NCBI GenBank assembly: GCA_934526125.1
Contig: CAKSZU010000056.1
Location: 1 to 13,997, forward strand
Source of the DNA: an uncultured Faecalibacterium sp.
GTDB taxonomy: Bacteria > Bacillota > Clostridia > Oscillospirales > Ruminococcaceae
Length of the DNA: 13,997 bases
Reading direction: 5' to 3'
In this document: one piece after another, positions 1 to 6,505 of the stretch
Layout: the number at the start of each line of letters is the position of its first letter
Numbering within the stretch: the stretch's first letter is position 1
Translations under genes and position numbers: made by a program
The notes under the pieces: model-generated
Databases searched by the model: none
The model's input: only the letters and a program-made list of their open reading frames with translations
Told to the model about the DNA's origin: nothing

Positions 1-1328
1 TCCAGCTGGCAGGTGGACAGGGTGTACTCAGCGCCGACAGCGGGCTTGACGTTGACGTCCAGCTTCGGGCCGTAGAAGGCGGCCTCGCCGATCTCCTCGG
101 TGAACTGGATGCCCAGCTCGGTCAGCACCTCGCGCAGGGCGTTCTCGGCGTGGTTCCACATGGCGTCATCGTCGTGGTACTTCTTCTTGTCGGCGGGATC
201 GCGCAGGGACAGGACACAGCGGTAATCGGTGATGTGGAAGTCCTTGTAGGTCTCGAAGATCAGGTTGCAGACATCGGCGACTTCGCTCTTGATCTGCTCC
301 GGGGTGCAGAACAGATGGGCGTCGTTCTGGCAGAAGTGACGGCCGCGCTCAATGCCCTTCAGGGTGCCGGAAGACTCATAACGGAAATCGTGGGCGATCT
401 CACCGATCCGCATGGGCAGATCACGGTAAGAATGGGGATGGTTTGCGTAGATCATCATGTGGTGGGGGCAGTTCATGGGACGCAGGACGTAGCTTTCGCC
501 CTCCATCTCCATCGGGGGGAACATGTTCTCGCGGTAGTGATCCCAATGGCCGGAAGTCTTGTACAGGTTCACGGTGCCGATGCAGGGGGTCATGACGTGC
601 AGGTAGCCGCGGGCGCGTTCCTTGGCCTTGATATAGTTCTCCAGCTCCTGCCAGACGGTGTAGCCTGCGGGCAGGAACATGGGCAGGCCGCGGCCCACCA
701 GGTCGTCGGTCATGAACAGGCCCATCTCCTTGCCGATCTTGCGGTGATCACGCTCACGGGCCTCCTGCTGCTCCTTTTCCCAGGCGTCCAGCTCCTCCTG
801 ATTGTGGAAGGCCACGCCGTTGATACGGGTCAGCATCTTGTTTTCCTTGTCGTTTTTCCAGTAAGCGCCGGACTGCTGGGTGATCTTGAAGGCCTTCAGT
901 GCCTTGGTGTAGGTCAGGTGGGGTCCGATGCACATATCGACATACTCGCCCTGCTGGAAGAAGCTGAACTCGGTCTCGTCGGCCAGGTCAGCCATGTGCT
1001 CGATCTTGTAGTGTTCCTTGCGCTCCTCCATCAGCTTCACGGCCTCGTCGCGGGGCAGGATGAAGGGCTTGATGGGCAGGTTTTCCTTGCAGATCTTGTG
1101 CATCTCTTTCTCGATGGCAGCCAGATCCTCGTCGGTGAGCTTGGTGTCGCCCAGATCGACGTCGTAGTAGAAGCCGTTCTCGGTGGCGGGGCCGAAGGCA
1201 AAATCAGCCTCCGGGTACAGGCGCTTGATGGCCTGTGCCATCACATGGGCTGCGGTATGGCGGATGACATGCAGTTCCTGGTCCTGCGGGCACTCGTCCA
1301 CATGGCCGTCCTTATAAATGATCTTCAT
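1..1328 (-). CDS. thrS: Threonyl-tRNA synthetase, TGS-less form (3' end outside window)
   Basis: Cytoplasmic class II aminoacyl-tRNA synthetase that charges tRNA-Thr. The visible 442 residues begin MKIIYKDGHV. Only about 23 residues precede the editing-site HxxxH (H24, H28), where the E. coli enzyme has about 72, so the N-terminal TGS domain is absent. The editing domain continues to CIGPH (C133, H137). The catalytic core shows the zinc cysteine in RPMNCPHH (C287) and a zinc histidine in QNDAH (H338). The protein leaves the window in the catalytic domain before the third zinc ligand and the anticodon-binding domain. The start is supported by GGAG 7 bases upstream of ATG at 1328 and by the T-box terminator just before it, which leaves no room for a longer N-terminus. 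It has its own promoter and T-box leader, so expression should respond to uncharged tRNA-Thr. Identity is very secure. Confidence 0.97.
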   Translation of the reverse strand, partial: MKIIYKDGHVDECPQDQELHVIRHTAAHVMAQAIKRLYPEADFAFGPATENGFYYDVDLGDTKLTDEDLAAIEKEMHKICKENLPIKPFILPRDEAVKLMEERKEHYKIEHMADLADETEFSFFQQGEYVDMCIGPHLTYTKALKAFKITQQSGAYWKNDKENKMLTRINGVAFHNQEELDAWEKEQQEARERDHRKIGKEMGLFMTDDLVGRGLPMFLPAGYTVWQELENYIKAKERARGYLHVMTPCIGTVNLYKTSGHWDHYRENMFPPMEMEGESYVLRPMNCPHHMMIYANHPHSYRDLPMRIGEIAHDFRYESSGTLKGIERGRHFCQNDAHLFCTPEQIKSEVADVCNLIFETYKDFHITDYRCVLSLRDPADKKKYHDDDAMWNHAENALREVLTELGIQFTEEIGEAAFYGPKLDVNVKPAVGAEYTLSTCQL

Positions 1329-1362
1329 GGTACATACTCCTTTGGACAGATAAAAAGATACG

Positions 1363-1405
1363 AAAAAAAGCGCTTCATCCCGTCCATCATCACGGGATGA
1401 AGCGC
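1363..1405 (-). terminator. T-box regulatory terminator
   Basis: A perfect 14-bp stem (arms 1405-1392 and 1383-1370, GCGCTTCATCCCGT and its complement) with an 8-base loop is followed by seven T residues on the minus strand (1369-1363). It lies between the T-box core and the thrS ribosome binding site, the position of the terminator that competes with the antiterminator. Confidence 0.95.
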
Positions 1406-1634
1406 CTGAAAGATCAGATACTCCACGGTTCCACCCGAATTGCGTACTGTGTACGCCACTCGCTGTGCTGTAACGGGCATACCCGGCAGAGGTTCGCCTC
1501 TGCGCTCTGCGGTGGTAGAAGTCCGTTACAGGACAGGCTGCTTGCAGCACCCGGGGTCCGGGGCAGCCCTCTCTGCGTCTTGGGGAGCGGTACTTCGGTT
1601 TGTCCGCATCATCGCTTTGTACAGGATGAAACTA
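1363..1634 (-). promoter_or_regulatory. T-box riboswitch leader of thrS (threonine)
   Basis: Read on the minus strand, the leader contains the T-box core GGGTGGAACCGTGG (1436-1423), which matches the conserved sequence that pairs with the tRNA acceptor end. An intrinsic terminator follows. Upstream lies an AGAGAG stretch (near 1575-1567) and a GGGCTGC/GCAGCC helix (1569-1563 with 1541-1536), consistent with Stem I. A GCAGAGG-cgaa-CCTCTGC hairpin (about 1506-1489) fits Stem III. A possible specifier loop sits between paired GAAGT/ACTTC and GCGG/CCGC segments and presents ACC, a threonine codon, at 1516-1514. Established role: uncharged tRNA-Thr stabilises the antiterminator and permits thrS transcription. 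The specifier assignment is my hand fold and is less certain than the T-box call. Confidence 0.93.
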
Positions 1635-1639
1635 CGCTG

Positions 1640-1668
1640 ATTGTAGCACGATGGCGGCAAAAAATCAA
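1640..1668 (-). promoter_or_regulatory. Promoter of the thrS transcript
   Basis: Sigma-A type promoter on the minus strand: TTGATT (1668-1663), 17-base spacer, TACAAT (1645-1640). Transcription should start near 1633, giving a leader of about 300 bases that contains the whole T-box. The remaining bases of the 1329-1696 intergenic stretch hold nothing else I can name. Confidence 0.85.
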
Positions 1669-1696
1669 GCTCTCCGCGGCAAAAATCTGCGAAAAA

Positions 1697-2977
1697 TCAT
1701 TCTTCTTTTTTCTTCAGCTTGATCCGCCACTTGTGGGAGGCGTACTCCGGCCGCAGCTTGTGGGTGACAAAGGTCTGGCTGCTGTAAAGGCCGTGGTGGC
1801 CGGAGAGCATATAACAGACGCCGCACCCCAGCGCGATGAGTTCCAGCCCCTGCCCGCCGAACAGCTCAAAGCCCAGCAGGATGGAGGGGATCAGGGCGTT
1901 AGTGGCACCGCAGAACACGGCGACCAGCCCGATGGCGGCGGCAAACCCGGCGGGCAGGCCCAGCAGCGGCCCGGCCACGCAGCCGAAGGTGGCCCCGATG
2001 AAGAAGCTGGGCACCACCTCGCCGCCCTTGAAGCCCGCCGACAGGGTCAGGGCCGTCAGGAAGATCTTGCACAGGAAATCCCAGGGCAGGGCAACGCCCT
2101 GCTCCACGGCGGCGGCGATGACGGGCATGCCCGCGCCGTTGTACCGGCCCACGCCGAACAGGTAGGAGAAGGCCACCACGGCCGCACCGCCCAGAGCGAC
2201 CCGCAGCCAGGGGTTGGGCAGGCGCTTCGGGATCTGGTGCTCCAGCAGGTGGAGCATCCCGCAGAACAGCCGGGTGACGGCCGCGCAGGCGATGCCCAGC
2301 AGGGCTACGCAGACAGCAGTGCCCGGGGTCAGGGCCGGGATAGAATTGAGGACGAAGTTGGTGGGGGCGATGCCGCAGGCCAGCGAGACCCCGTAGGCGA
2401 TGAGGGCCGAGGTGAAGGCCGGGACAAAGGCGGAGGTGAAGGTCAGGCCTACGTCCTCTACCATCATGGCAAAGACCGCAGCGGTCAGCGGGGTGCCGAA
2501 GAGGGCGGAGAAGAAGGCGGCCATGCCGCTGATGGTGGCGGTGCGGCGGGCGTAGTCATGGAGGTGGAACAGCTTGCCCACGTTCCAGCCGATGCTGCCG
2601 CCCATCTGCAGGGCAGCGCCCTCGCGGCCCGCAGAGCCGCCGCACAGGTGGGTCAGGACGGTGCCCAGAAAGATGGCGGGCACCAGCAGGATGCTGACGG
2701 GCTCGCCGCTCTGGACGGCCTGGATGACGTTGTTGGTGCCCACACCCTCGCACCGGGTGACCTTGTAAAGGGCCGCGATGGCCAGACCGGCCGCCGGCAG
2801 GCAGAACAGCAGCCAGGGCTGCGCGGCCCGCAGCTCGGTCACATACTCCACAGCCAGATGAAAGGCCGTGCCCACGATGCCGCAGGCCAGTCCCGTGGGG
2901 ACGGCCAGCAGCAGCCACTGCAGTGCCACCCGCAGGGAGGCACCGGCTTCTTTTTTGAACGTACTGAACTGATCCAT
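1697..2977 (-). CDS. ClC-family anion channel/transporter with atypical filter
   Basis: Integral membrane protein of 426 residues from the voltage-gated chloride channel (ClC) family, which moves halide ions through a pore formed within each subunit. Many hydrophobic helices span residues 18-395. The gating-glutamate motif is GREGA (E119, at the E148 position of E. coli ClC-ec1), and the central tyrosine motif is GLYSS (Y398). The filter segment usually reading GSGIP is GVGTN (residues 78-82, followed by NVI). The position of the inner proton glutamate E203 is V173, by ungapped alignment of FGTPLTAAVFAMMV with the ec1 helix. Loss of that glutamate is typical of ClC channels and of fluoride-type ClCs, so plain Cl-/H+ antiport is doubtful. 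The ATG at 2977 follows GGAG by 5 bases. A longer in-frame reading upstream runs through the promoter and is rejected. It has its own promoter. The lysine-rich tail ends KLKKKEE. Confidence 0.9.
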   Translation of the reverse strand: MDQFSTFKKEAGASLRVALQWLLLAVPTGLACGIVGTAFHLAVEYVTELRAAQPWLLFCLPAAGLAIAALYKVTRCEGVGTNNVIQAVQSGEPVSILLVPAIFLGTVLTHLCGGSAGREGAALQMGGSIGWNVGKLFHLHDYARRTATISGMAAFFSALFGTPLTAAVFAMMVEDVGLTFTSAFVPAFTSALIAYGVSLACGIAPTNFVLNSIPALTPGTAVCVALLGIACAAVTRLFCGMLHLLEHQIPKRLPNPWLRVALGGAAVVAFSYLFGVGRYNGAGMPVIAAAVEQGVALPWDFLCKIFLTALTLSAGFKGGEVVPSFFIGATFGCVAGPLLGLPAGFAAAIGLVAVFCGATNALIPSILLGFELFGGQGLELIALGCGVCYMLSGHHGLYSSQTFVTHKLRPEYASHKWRIKLKKKEE

Positions 2978-3040
2978 ACAAACTCCGTGATCCTGATGAT
3001 GTGTCGCAGCGGGGCGAAAGGCCCCGAATTTATTATCCCC

Positions 3041-3069
3041 ACAATACCATAGCCCTTCCGCCTTGTCAA
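3041..3069 (-). promoter_or_regulatory. Promoter of the ClC gene
   Basis: Minus-strand TTGACA (3069-3064), 17-base spacer, TATTGT (3046-3041). The transcript would carry a short GC hairpin in its leader (CGGGGC-cttt-CGCCCCG, near 3027-3010) before the GGAG at the gene start. I looked for a fluoride riboswitch in this leader and did not find the conserved elements. Confidence 0.8.
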
Positions 3070-3078
3070 GAAACGACA

Positions 3079-3115
3079 GGCCCCCTGCTCCTTTGTGCGG
3101 AAGGGGCAGGGGGCC
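3079..3115 (-). terminator. Stable hairpin, probable terminator after the Amt-PII gene
   Basis: A long hairpin pairs GGCCCCCTGC (3079-3088) with GCAGGGGGCC (3106-3115), with further pairing of CCTT and AAGG inside. It lies about 100 bases beyond the Amt-PII stop, before the ClC promoter. The run after it on the minus strand (TGTCGTTTCTTG) is only moderately T-rich, so termination efficiency is uncertain. Its base abuts the -35 element of the ClC promoter. The stretch 3132-3166 between it and the Amt stop is a purine tract on the plus strand (repeated GAAAAAGGA) with no other feature visible. Confidence 0.6.
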
Positions 3116-3213
3116 AGCGTTGCTGTCTGATTCAGAAAAAAGGAAAAAGGAGAAAAAGGAGAACAAATATCGTCACGCTTTCAAAGCGGGACAGCGATTC
3201 AAGCGGGAGCGTT

Positions 3214-4959
3214 TCACTCCACATCCTGCAGGGCGTCGAAATCCTCTTCGCCGGTGCGGATCTTGACCACGCGGGTCACATTGTATACGAAGATCTTGCC
3301 GTCGCCGATGTGGCCGGTGTACAGGGCCTTCTTGGCGGCCTCCACCACAGCATCCACGCTGATCTTGGAGACGATGACCTCTACCTTGATCTTGGGCAGC
3401 AGGGTGGAATCCACAGGGACGCCGCGGTATTTCTCGGAGGTGCCCTTCTGGATGCCGCAGCCCATGACCTGGGTCACGGTCATGCCGGTGACGCCCAGAT
3501 CGTTCAGGGCCGTCTTGAGCTGATCGAACTTGGACAGCTTGGCGATGATGGAGACCTTGTGCATCCCGGTGTCGTAGATGCCGTCGTGGATCATGGGAGA
3601 AGGCTCACGCACCACAGGCACAGCGGCATCGATCTGCTTTGCAGAGGCCTTGGACACATCGTCCTCGCCCAGGTCAGTGTTGTCGTTGGGGACCATGGCA
3701 GCTGCGTTGGCATCGGAGATGGAGAAGCCGGCATAAGCGGAAGTCAGGCCGTGCTCGTGGATGTCCAGGCCGTCGATCTCCACCTCAGCGGGGACGCGCA
3801 GGCCGATGGTCTTGTCGATGATCTTGAAGATGAGGAACATCACGATGACGACGTAGGCGTCCACCGTGATGAGGCCCAGCAGCTGGATGCCCAGCTGCGT
3901 GAAGCCGCCGCCGTAGAACAGGCCCTTGCCGACACCGTCGCCGCCGTTGGAGAACAGACCCACGGCAATGGTGCCCCACACGCCGTTCATGAAGTGGACG
4001 GAGACCGCACCCACGGGGTCATCGACCTTGGCGATCTTGTCGAAGAATTCCACGCTCAGGACTACCAGGATGCCGGCCACAAAGCCGATGATGAAAGCGC
4101 CGAAGGGAGAAACGGTATCACAGCCTGCGGTGATGGCCACCAGACCGGCCAGAGAGCCGTTCAGGGTCATGGAGACATCGGGCTTGCCGTACCGCTTCCA
4201 GGTGAAGATCATGGTCACGCAGGTGGCCACAGCAGCGGCCAGGTTGGTGTTGAAGCAGACCAGACCGGTCAGGGTCATGGTCTCATCGGTGGACAGGCTC
4301 AGGGAAGAGCCGCCGTTGAAACCGAACCAGCAGAACCACAGGATGAACACGCCCAGGGCACCGGCCGTCAGGTTGTGGCCGGGGATGGCGTGGGGGGTGC
4401 CGTCCTTGTCGTACTTGCCGATGCGGGGACCCAGCATCCAGGCACCCAGCAGGGCGATGATACCGCCGACATTGTGGACGGCCGCGGAACCGGCGAAATC
4501 ATGGAAGCCCATGCTCTGCAGCCAGCCGCCGCCCCACATCCAGTGGCCGCAGATGGGATAGACCACCAGCGAGATGGCTGCGGAGTAAACACAGTAAGCC
4601 TTGAAGTTGGTGCGCTCGGCCATGGAGCCGGAGACGATGGTGGCTGCCGTGGCGCAGAACACGGTCTGGAACACGATGTAGACCCACAGCGGGATATCCA
4701 GACCCAGGTGCGAATAATCTCCCAGGATAAACGGATCGAACCCGCCGATCAAAGCACTGGTGCCGCCGAACATCAGGCCGAAGCCGATGAGCCAGTAGCA
4801 GGGGGTGCCGATGCAGAAGTCCATCATATTCTTCATCAGAATGTTGCCGGTGTTCTTCGCACGGGTGAAGCCCGCTTCACACAGCGCGAAGCCCGCCTGC
4901 ATGAAGTAGACCAGGAACGCTGCGACCAGCGTCCAACAGGTGTTGACGGAGCTGAACAT
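3214..4959 (-). CDS. Ammonium transporter fused to a C-terminal PII domain
   Basis: Membrane protein of 581 residues joining an Amt/Mep ammonium channel (about 1-390), a linker (about 391-465) and a complete PII (GlnK-like) domain (466-581). Channel residues match E. coli AmtB: F101 and F214 (Phe gate), W142 in MWGGG, D154 in FHDFAG, and the twin pore histidines H162 (AVHNVGG) and H322 (VSVHFMNG). The PII domain aligns without gaps to E. coli GlnB through the T-loop. It keeps Q504 and K523 (Q39 and K58), which take part in ATP and 2-oxoglutarate binding, and the IGDGKIFV and RIRTGEE-like segments (551-572). The uridylylated Y51 is V516, so uridylyl control is unlikely. Separate GlnK normally plugs the trimeric Amt channel when nitrogen is plentiful; here the regulator is tethered in equal copy number. 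The ATG at 4959 has a GGGAGGT ribosome binding site 8 bases upstream. Promoter and structured leader are described separately. Confidence 0.95.
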   Translation of the reverse strand: MFSSVNTCWTLVAAFLVYFMQAGFALCEAGFTRAKNTGNILMKNMMDFCIGTPCYWLIGFGLMFGGTSALIGGFDPFILGDYSHLGLDIPLWVYIVFQTVFCATAATIVSGSMAERTNFKAYCVYSAAISLVVYPICGHWMWGGGWLQSMGFHDFAGSAAVHNVGGIIALLGAWMLGPRIGKYDKDGTPHAIPGHNLTAGALGVFILWFCWFGFNGGSSLSLSTDETMTLTGLVCFNTNLAAAVATCVTMIFTWKRYGKPDVSMTLNGSLAGLVAITAGCDTVSPFGAFIIGFVAGILVVLSVEFFDKIAKVDDPVGAVSVHFMNGVWGTIAVGLFSNGGDGVGKGLFYGGGFTQLGIQLLGLITVDAYVVIVMFLIFKIIDKTIGLRVPAEVEIDGLDIHEHGLTSAYAGFSISDANAAAMVPNDNTDLGEDDVSKASAKQIDAAVPVVREPSPMIHDGIYDTGMHKVSIIAKLSKFDQLKTALNDLGVTGMTVTQVMGCGIQKGTSEKYRGVPVDSTLLPKIKVEVIVSKISVDAVVEAAKKALYTGHIGDGKIFVYNVTRVVKIRTGEEDFDALQDVE

Positions 4960-4989
4960 AACTTTTTTACCTCCCCAATGAAACAGGTC

Positions 4990-5052
4990 GCCGTCGGCGC
5001 CAGAACCGGACGGCATCTTCCGCGCTCCCCGCACCGATCGTACGCAGGAGCG
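4990..5052 (-). promoter_or_regulatory. Structured leader of the Amt-PII gene
   Basis: The transcript between the attenuator hairpin and the ribosome binding site can form two further hairpins. One has CGCTCC/GGAGCG arms plus an inner GCGTAC/GGTGC-type stem (5052-5023). The other pairs GCCGTC with GACGGC (5014-4990). The leader from the probable start near 5147 to the ATG is about 190 bases, long for a gene with a strong ribosome binding site. No known riboswitch class was recognised. Confidence 0.45.
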
Positions 5053-5090
5053 TTGTTCAGGAGGCCCTCTATTCCTCCCGAGCAATATCC

Positions 5091-5138
5091 ACGAAAACAA
5101 CAAAAGGCGCTGGCGGAAGTACATCCGTCAGCGCCTTT
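5091..5138 (-). terminator. Intrinsic terminator between the Amt-PII promoter and gene
   Basis: Minus-strand stem AAAGGCGCTG/CAGCGCCTTT (5138-5129 with 5112-5103), one A-C mismatch, then CGGA/TCCG closing a 6-base loop (5123-5118). The 3' side continues as TTTTGTTGTTTT (5105-5094). It ends the dehydrogenase transcript, but it also lies about 16 bases downstream of the -10 element of the Amt-PII promoter. Transcripts from that promoter must therefore read through it. Confidence 0.8.
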
Positions 5139-5153
5139 GCTTTCGATGGCACG

Positions 5154-5182
5154 AGTATAGAACGGTTTGGGCAGACTGTCAA
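5154..5182 (-). promoter_or_regulatory. Strong promoter of the Amt-PII gene
   Basis: Minus-strand TTGACA (5182-5177), 17-base spacer, TATACT (5159-5154): a perfect -35 and a five-of-six -10. Probable start near 5147. It lies in the 290-base gap between the dehydrogenase stop and the Amt-PII start. Confidence 0.88.
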
Positions 5183-5249
5183 TACCTAACCCGGAATTTT
5201 GTCGTTTTACACAATACGGAGAAAATGGAAACCGGAAAAGTTTGGACGT

Positions 5250-6026
5250 CTACCCCAGCTTCTTTTTCTGCTGCCGGGCCACGATGGGCATCAGCAGCGG
5301 GGTGGGCACCAGCTTCTGGGCGGTGGTGGCCAGCCGCATCAGGGGGCTGGGCACAATGATGATCTTCCGGCGGAACATCCCCCGCATGGCTTCCTCCACG
5401 CAGAGTTCGGAGGTGATGCCCTTCAGGGCAAACACCACGTCGGCCCGGTCGTTGAACTCGGTGTCCACGGGGCCGGGGCAGAGGGCGCAGACGAACACCG
5501 GGCTGCGCGCCTCCCGCAGCTCCTCGGCCACGCCCCGGGTCAGGCTGACCACATAGGCCTTGGAGGCATAGTAAGCGGCCATATAGGGTCCGCCGGGCAG
5601 CAGCCCCGCCGAGGAGGCTACGTTCAGGATGGTGCCGGAGCCCTGGACCTCCATCTTTTTCAGGGCGAACTTGAACAGCCGGTGCATGGCCAGCACGTTC
5701 ACCCGCAGCATGGAAAGCTCCTTGTCCGGGTCGGTCTCGGTGAAGGCCCCGCAGGTGCCGAAACCGGCGTTGTTGATGAACAGGTCGATGTGTTCGTCCG
5801 CCAGCGCCGCGCAGAGGGCTTCGCACTCTGCATCCTGCCCGAGGTCGGCGGTCTCGATCCGGCAGAGGGTGCCGTACTTTGCGTGGAGCTCGGCGGCCAG
5901 CAGCTCCAGCCGCTCGCGGCGGCGGGCGGTCAGGATGAGCCGGAAGCCCAGCTTGGCATACCGGCGGGCGAACTCCCGGCCGATGCCGGAGGATGCGCCG
6001 GTGATCCAGATGGTCTGATGGGACAT
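5250..6026 (-). CDS. Short-chain dehydrogenase/reductase, classical SDR (DltE-like)
   Basis: Soluble NAD(P)-dependent oxidoreductase of 258 residues, normal length for a classical SDR. The Rossmann glycine motif is TGASSGIG (9-16), followed by an arginine-rich TARRRERL (33-40) that favours NADPH. NNAG is at 85-88 and the active-site asparagine lies in RVN (110). The catalytic serine is in NVASSAG (S138 or S139), and the YxxxK pair is Y152/K156 in YYASK. PGPVDTEF (about 190) is the usual cofactor-loop motif. The C-terminal 40 residues are hydrophobic then basic (RQQKKKLG), suggesting membrane association as in some DltE/YqjQ-type SDRs; this is inference. The substrate cannot be read from sequence. 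ATG at 6026 is preceded by GGAGGA. It starts 18 bases after the aldo/keto reductase remnant and shares its promoter. Confidence 0.92.
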   Translation of the reverse strand: MSHQTIWITGASSGIGREFARRYAKLGFRLILTARRRERLELLAAELHAKYGTLCRIETADLGQDAECEALCAALADEHIDLFINNAGFGTCGAFTETDPDKELSMLRVNVLAMHRLFKFALKKMEVQGSGTILNVASSAGLLPGGPYMAAYYASKAYVVSLTRGVAEELREARSPVFVCALCPGPVDTEFNDRADVVFALKGITSELCVEEAMRGMFRRKIIIVPSPLMRLATTAQKLVPTPLLMPIVARQQKKKLG

Positions 6027-6044
6027 GGTGTGATCTCCTCCTTC

Positions 6045-6335
6045 TCAGAAGCCTGCGGCCCGGTCGATGGCTTCCAGCTCCTCCGGGCTGAAGGCGGTGT
6101 TGTCCAGGGCCTTCAGGTTGCCGAGGATCTGCTCCGGGCCGTAGTTGTTGGCCAGGTCAAAGTGGGTGATGCCGTGGTCAAAGGCCGTGAAGCAGAGCTG
6201 TTTCATGGTCTCGTAGCGGCCGGTATCCCCGAAGTTGTGCCAGAACCCCAGCGAGACGGCGGGCAGCAGCAGGCCGCTGGCACCGCAGCGGTGGTAGGGC
6301 ATTTCGGAATAGCGGGCAGAGGATGCACAGTACAT
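6045..6335 (-). pseudogene. YghZ-type aldo/keto reductase with the middle deleted in frame
   Basis: An open 96-residue frame with good start signals (AAGGAGC before ATG at 6335) but only the two ends of a protein that is normally about 330-345 residues. Residues 1-67 match the N-terminus of E. coli YghZ (L-glyceraldehyde 3-phosphate reductase): RYSEMPYHRCGASGLLLPA, LGFWHNFG, ITHFDLANNYGP. Residues 68-96 (EQILGNLKALDNTAFSPEELEAID) match the family's far C-terminus. About 230-250 residues between are missing at 6132-6140. D60 and Y65 of the catalytic tetrad remain, while the lysine and histidine and almost all of the barrel are lost. It cannot be an active reductase. The reading frame is intact, so it may still be translated, and it may chiefly keep the SDR downstream expressed. 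An assembly error is an alternative that the sequence alone cannot exclude. Confidence 0.85.
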
Positions 6336-6375
6336 GACAAAAGCTCCTTTCCGGGTTTCAGATCTCATTGTCTCT

Positions 6376-6381
6376 ATTGTA
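6376..6381 (-). promoter_or_regulatory. -10 element for the reductase remnant/SDR transcript
   Basis: Minus-strand TACAAT (6381-6376) in the gap between divergent genes. At a 17-base spacing the -35 would be TGGATT (6404-6399), a weak match, so only the -10 is convincing. Confidence 0.5.
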
Positions 6382-6433
6382 GCACGGTGCCGGGCCGGAA
6401 TCCATGCAAATTTTCCGGTGCCGGGGGCCGCTC

Positions 6434-6462
6434 TTGTTGCCCGGCCGGATTTGGAGTATAAT
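6434..6462 (+). promoter_or_regulatory. Promoter of the nucleotidyltransferase gene
   Basis: Plus-strand TTGTTG (6434-6439), 17-base spacer, TATAAT (6457-6462), 44 bases before the start codon. It faces away from the reductase promoter about 55 bases to the left, so regulation of the two may be linked. Confidence 0.8.
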
Positions 6463-6505
6463 AGGCCCAACAAACAAGCGCTTCCAGCGCAGGAGGAAAG
6501 AAAAA

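Noticed and set aside
150..1400. Long plus-strand open frame of about 416 codons
   Set aside because: It lies antisense to thrS in high-GC DNA, its product is low-complexity with no domain, and thrS has clear motifs on the other strand.
2978..3046. Fluoride riboswitch upstream of the ClC gene
   Set aside because: A short GC hairpin is present, but the conserved 5' GGNGAUGG-type start and the CUGAUG..CUAC-type 3' segment are not.
1397..3052. Long plus-strand open frame of about 551 codons
   Set aside because: It runs through the T-box leader and antisense to the ClC gene. Gly/Gln/Asp-rich translation and no start signals mark it as a shadow.
5091..5147. ANTAR antitermination target in the Amt-PII leader
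   Set aside because: ANTAR sites need two hairpins with hexanucleotide loops carrying A at position 1 and G at 4. Only one hairpin is near the start and its loop is TGTACT.
3001..5160. Plus-strand open frame of about 719 codons
   Set aside because: Antisense to the Amt-PII gene, crossing promoter and leader sequences, with His/Gly/Asp-rich repetitive composition typical of the reverse frame of a GC-rich gene.
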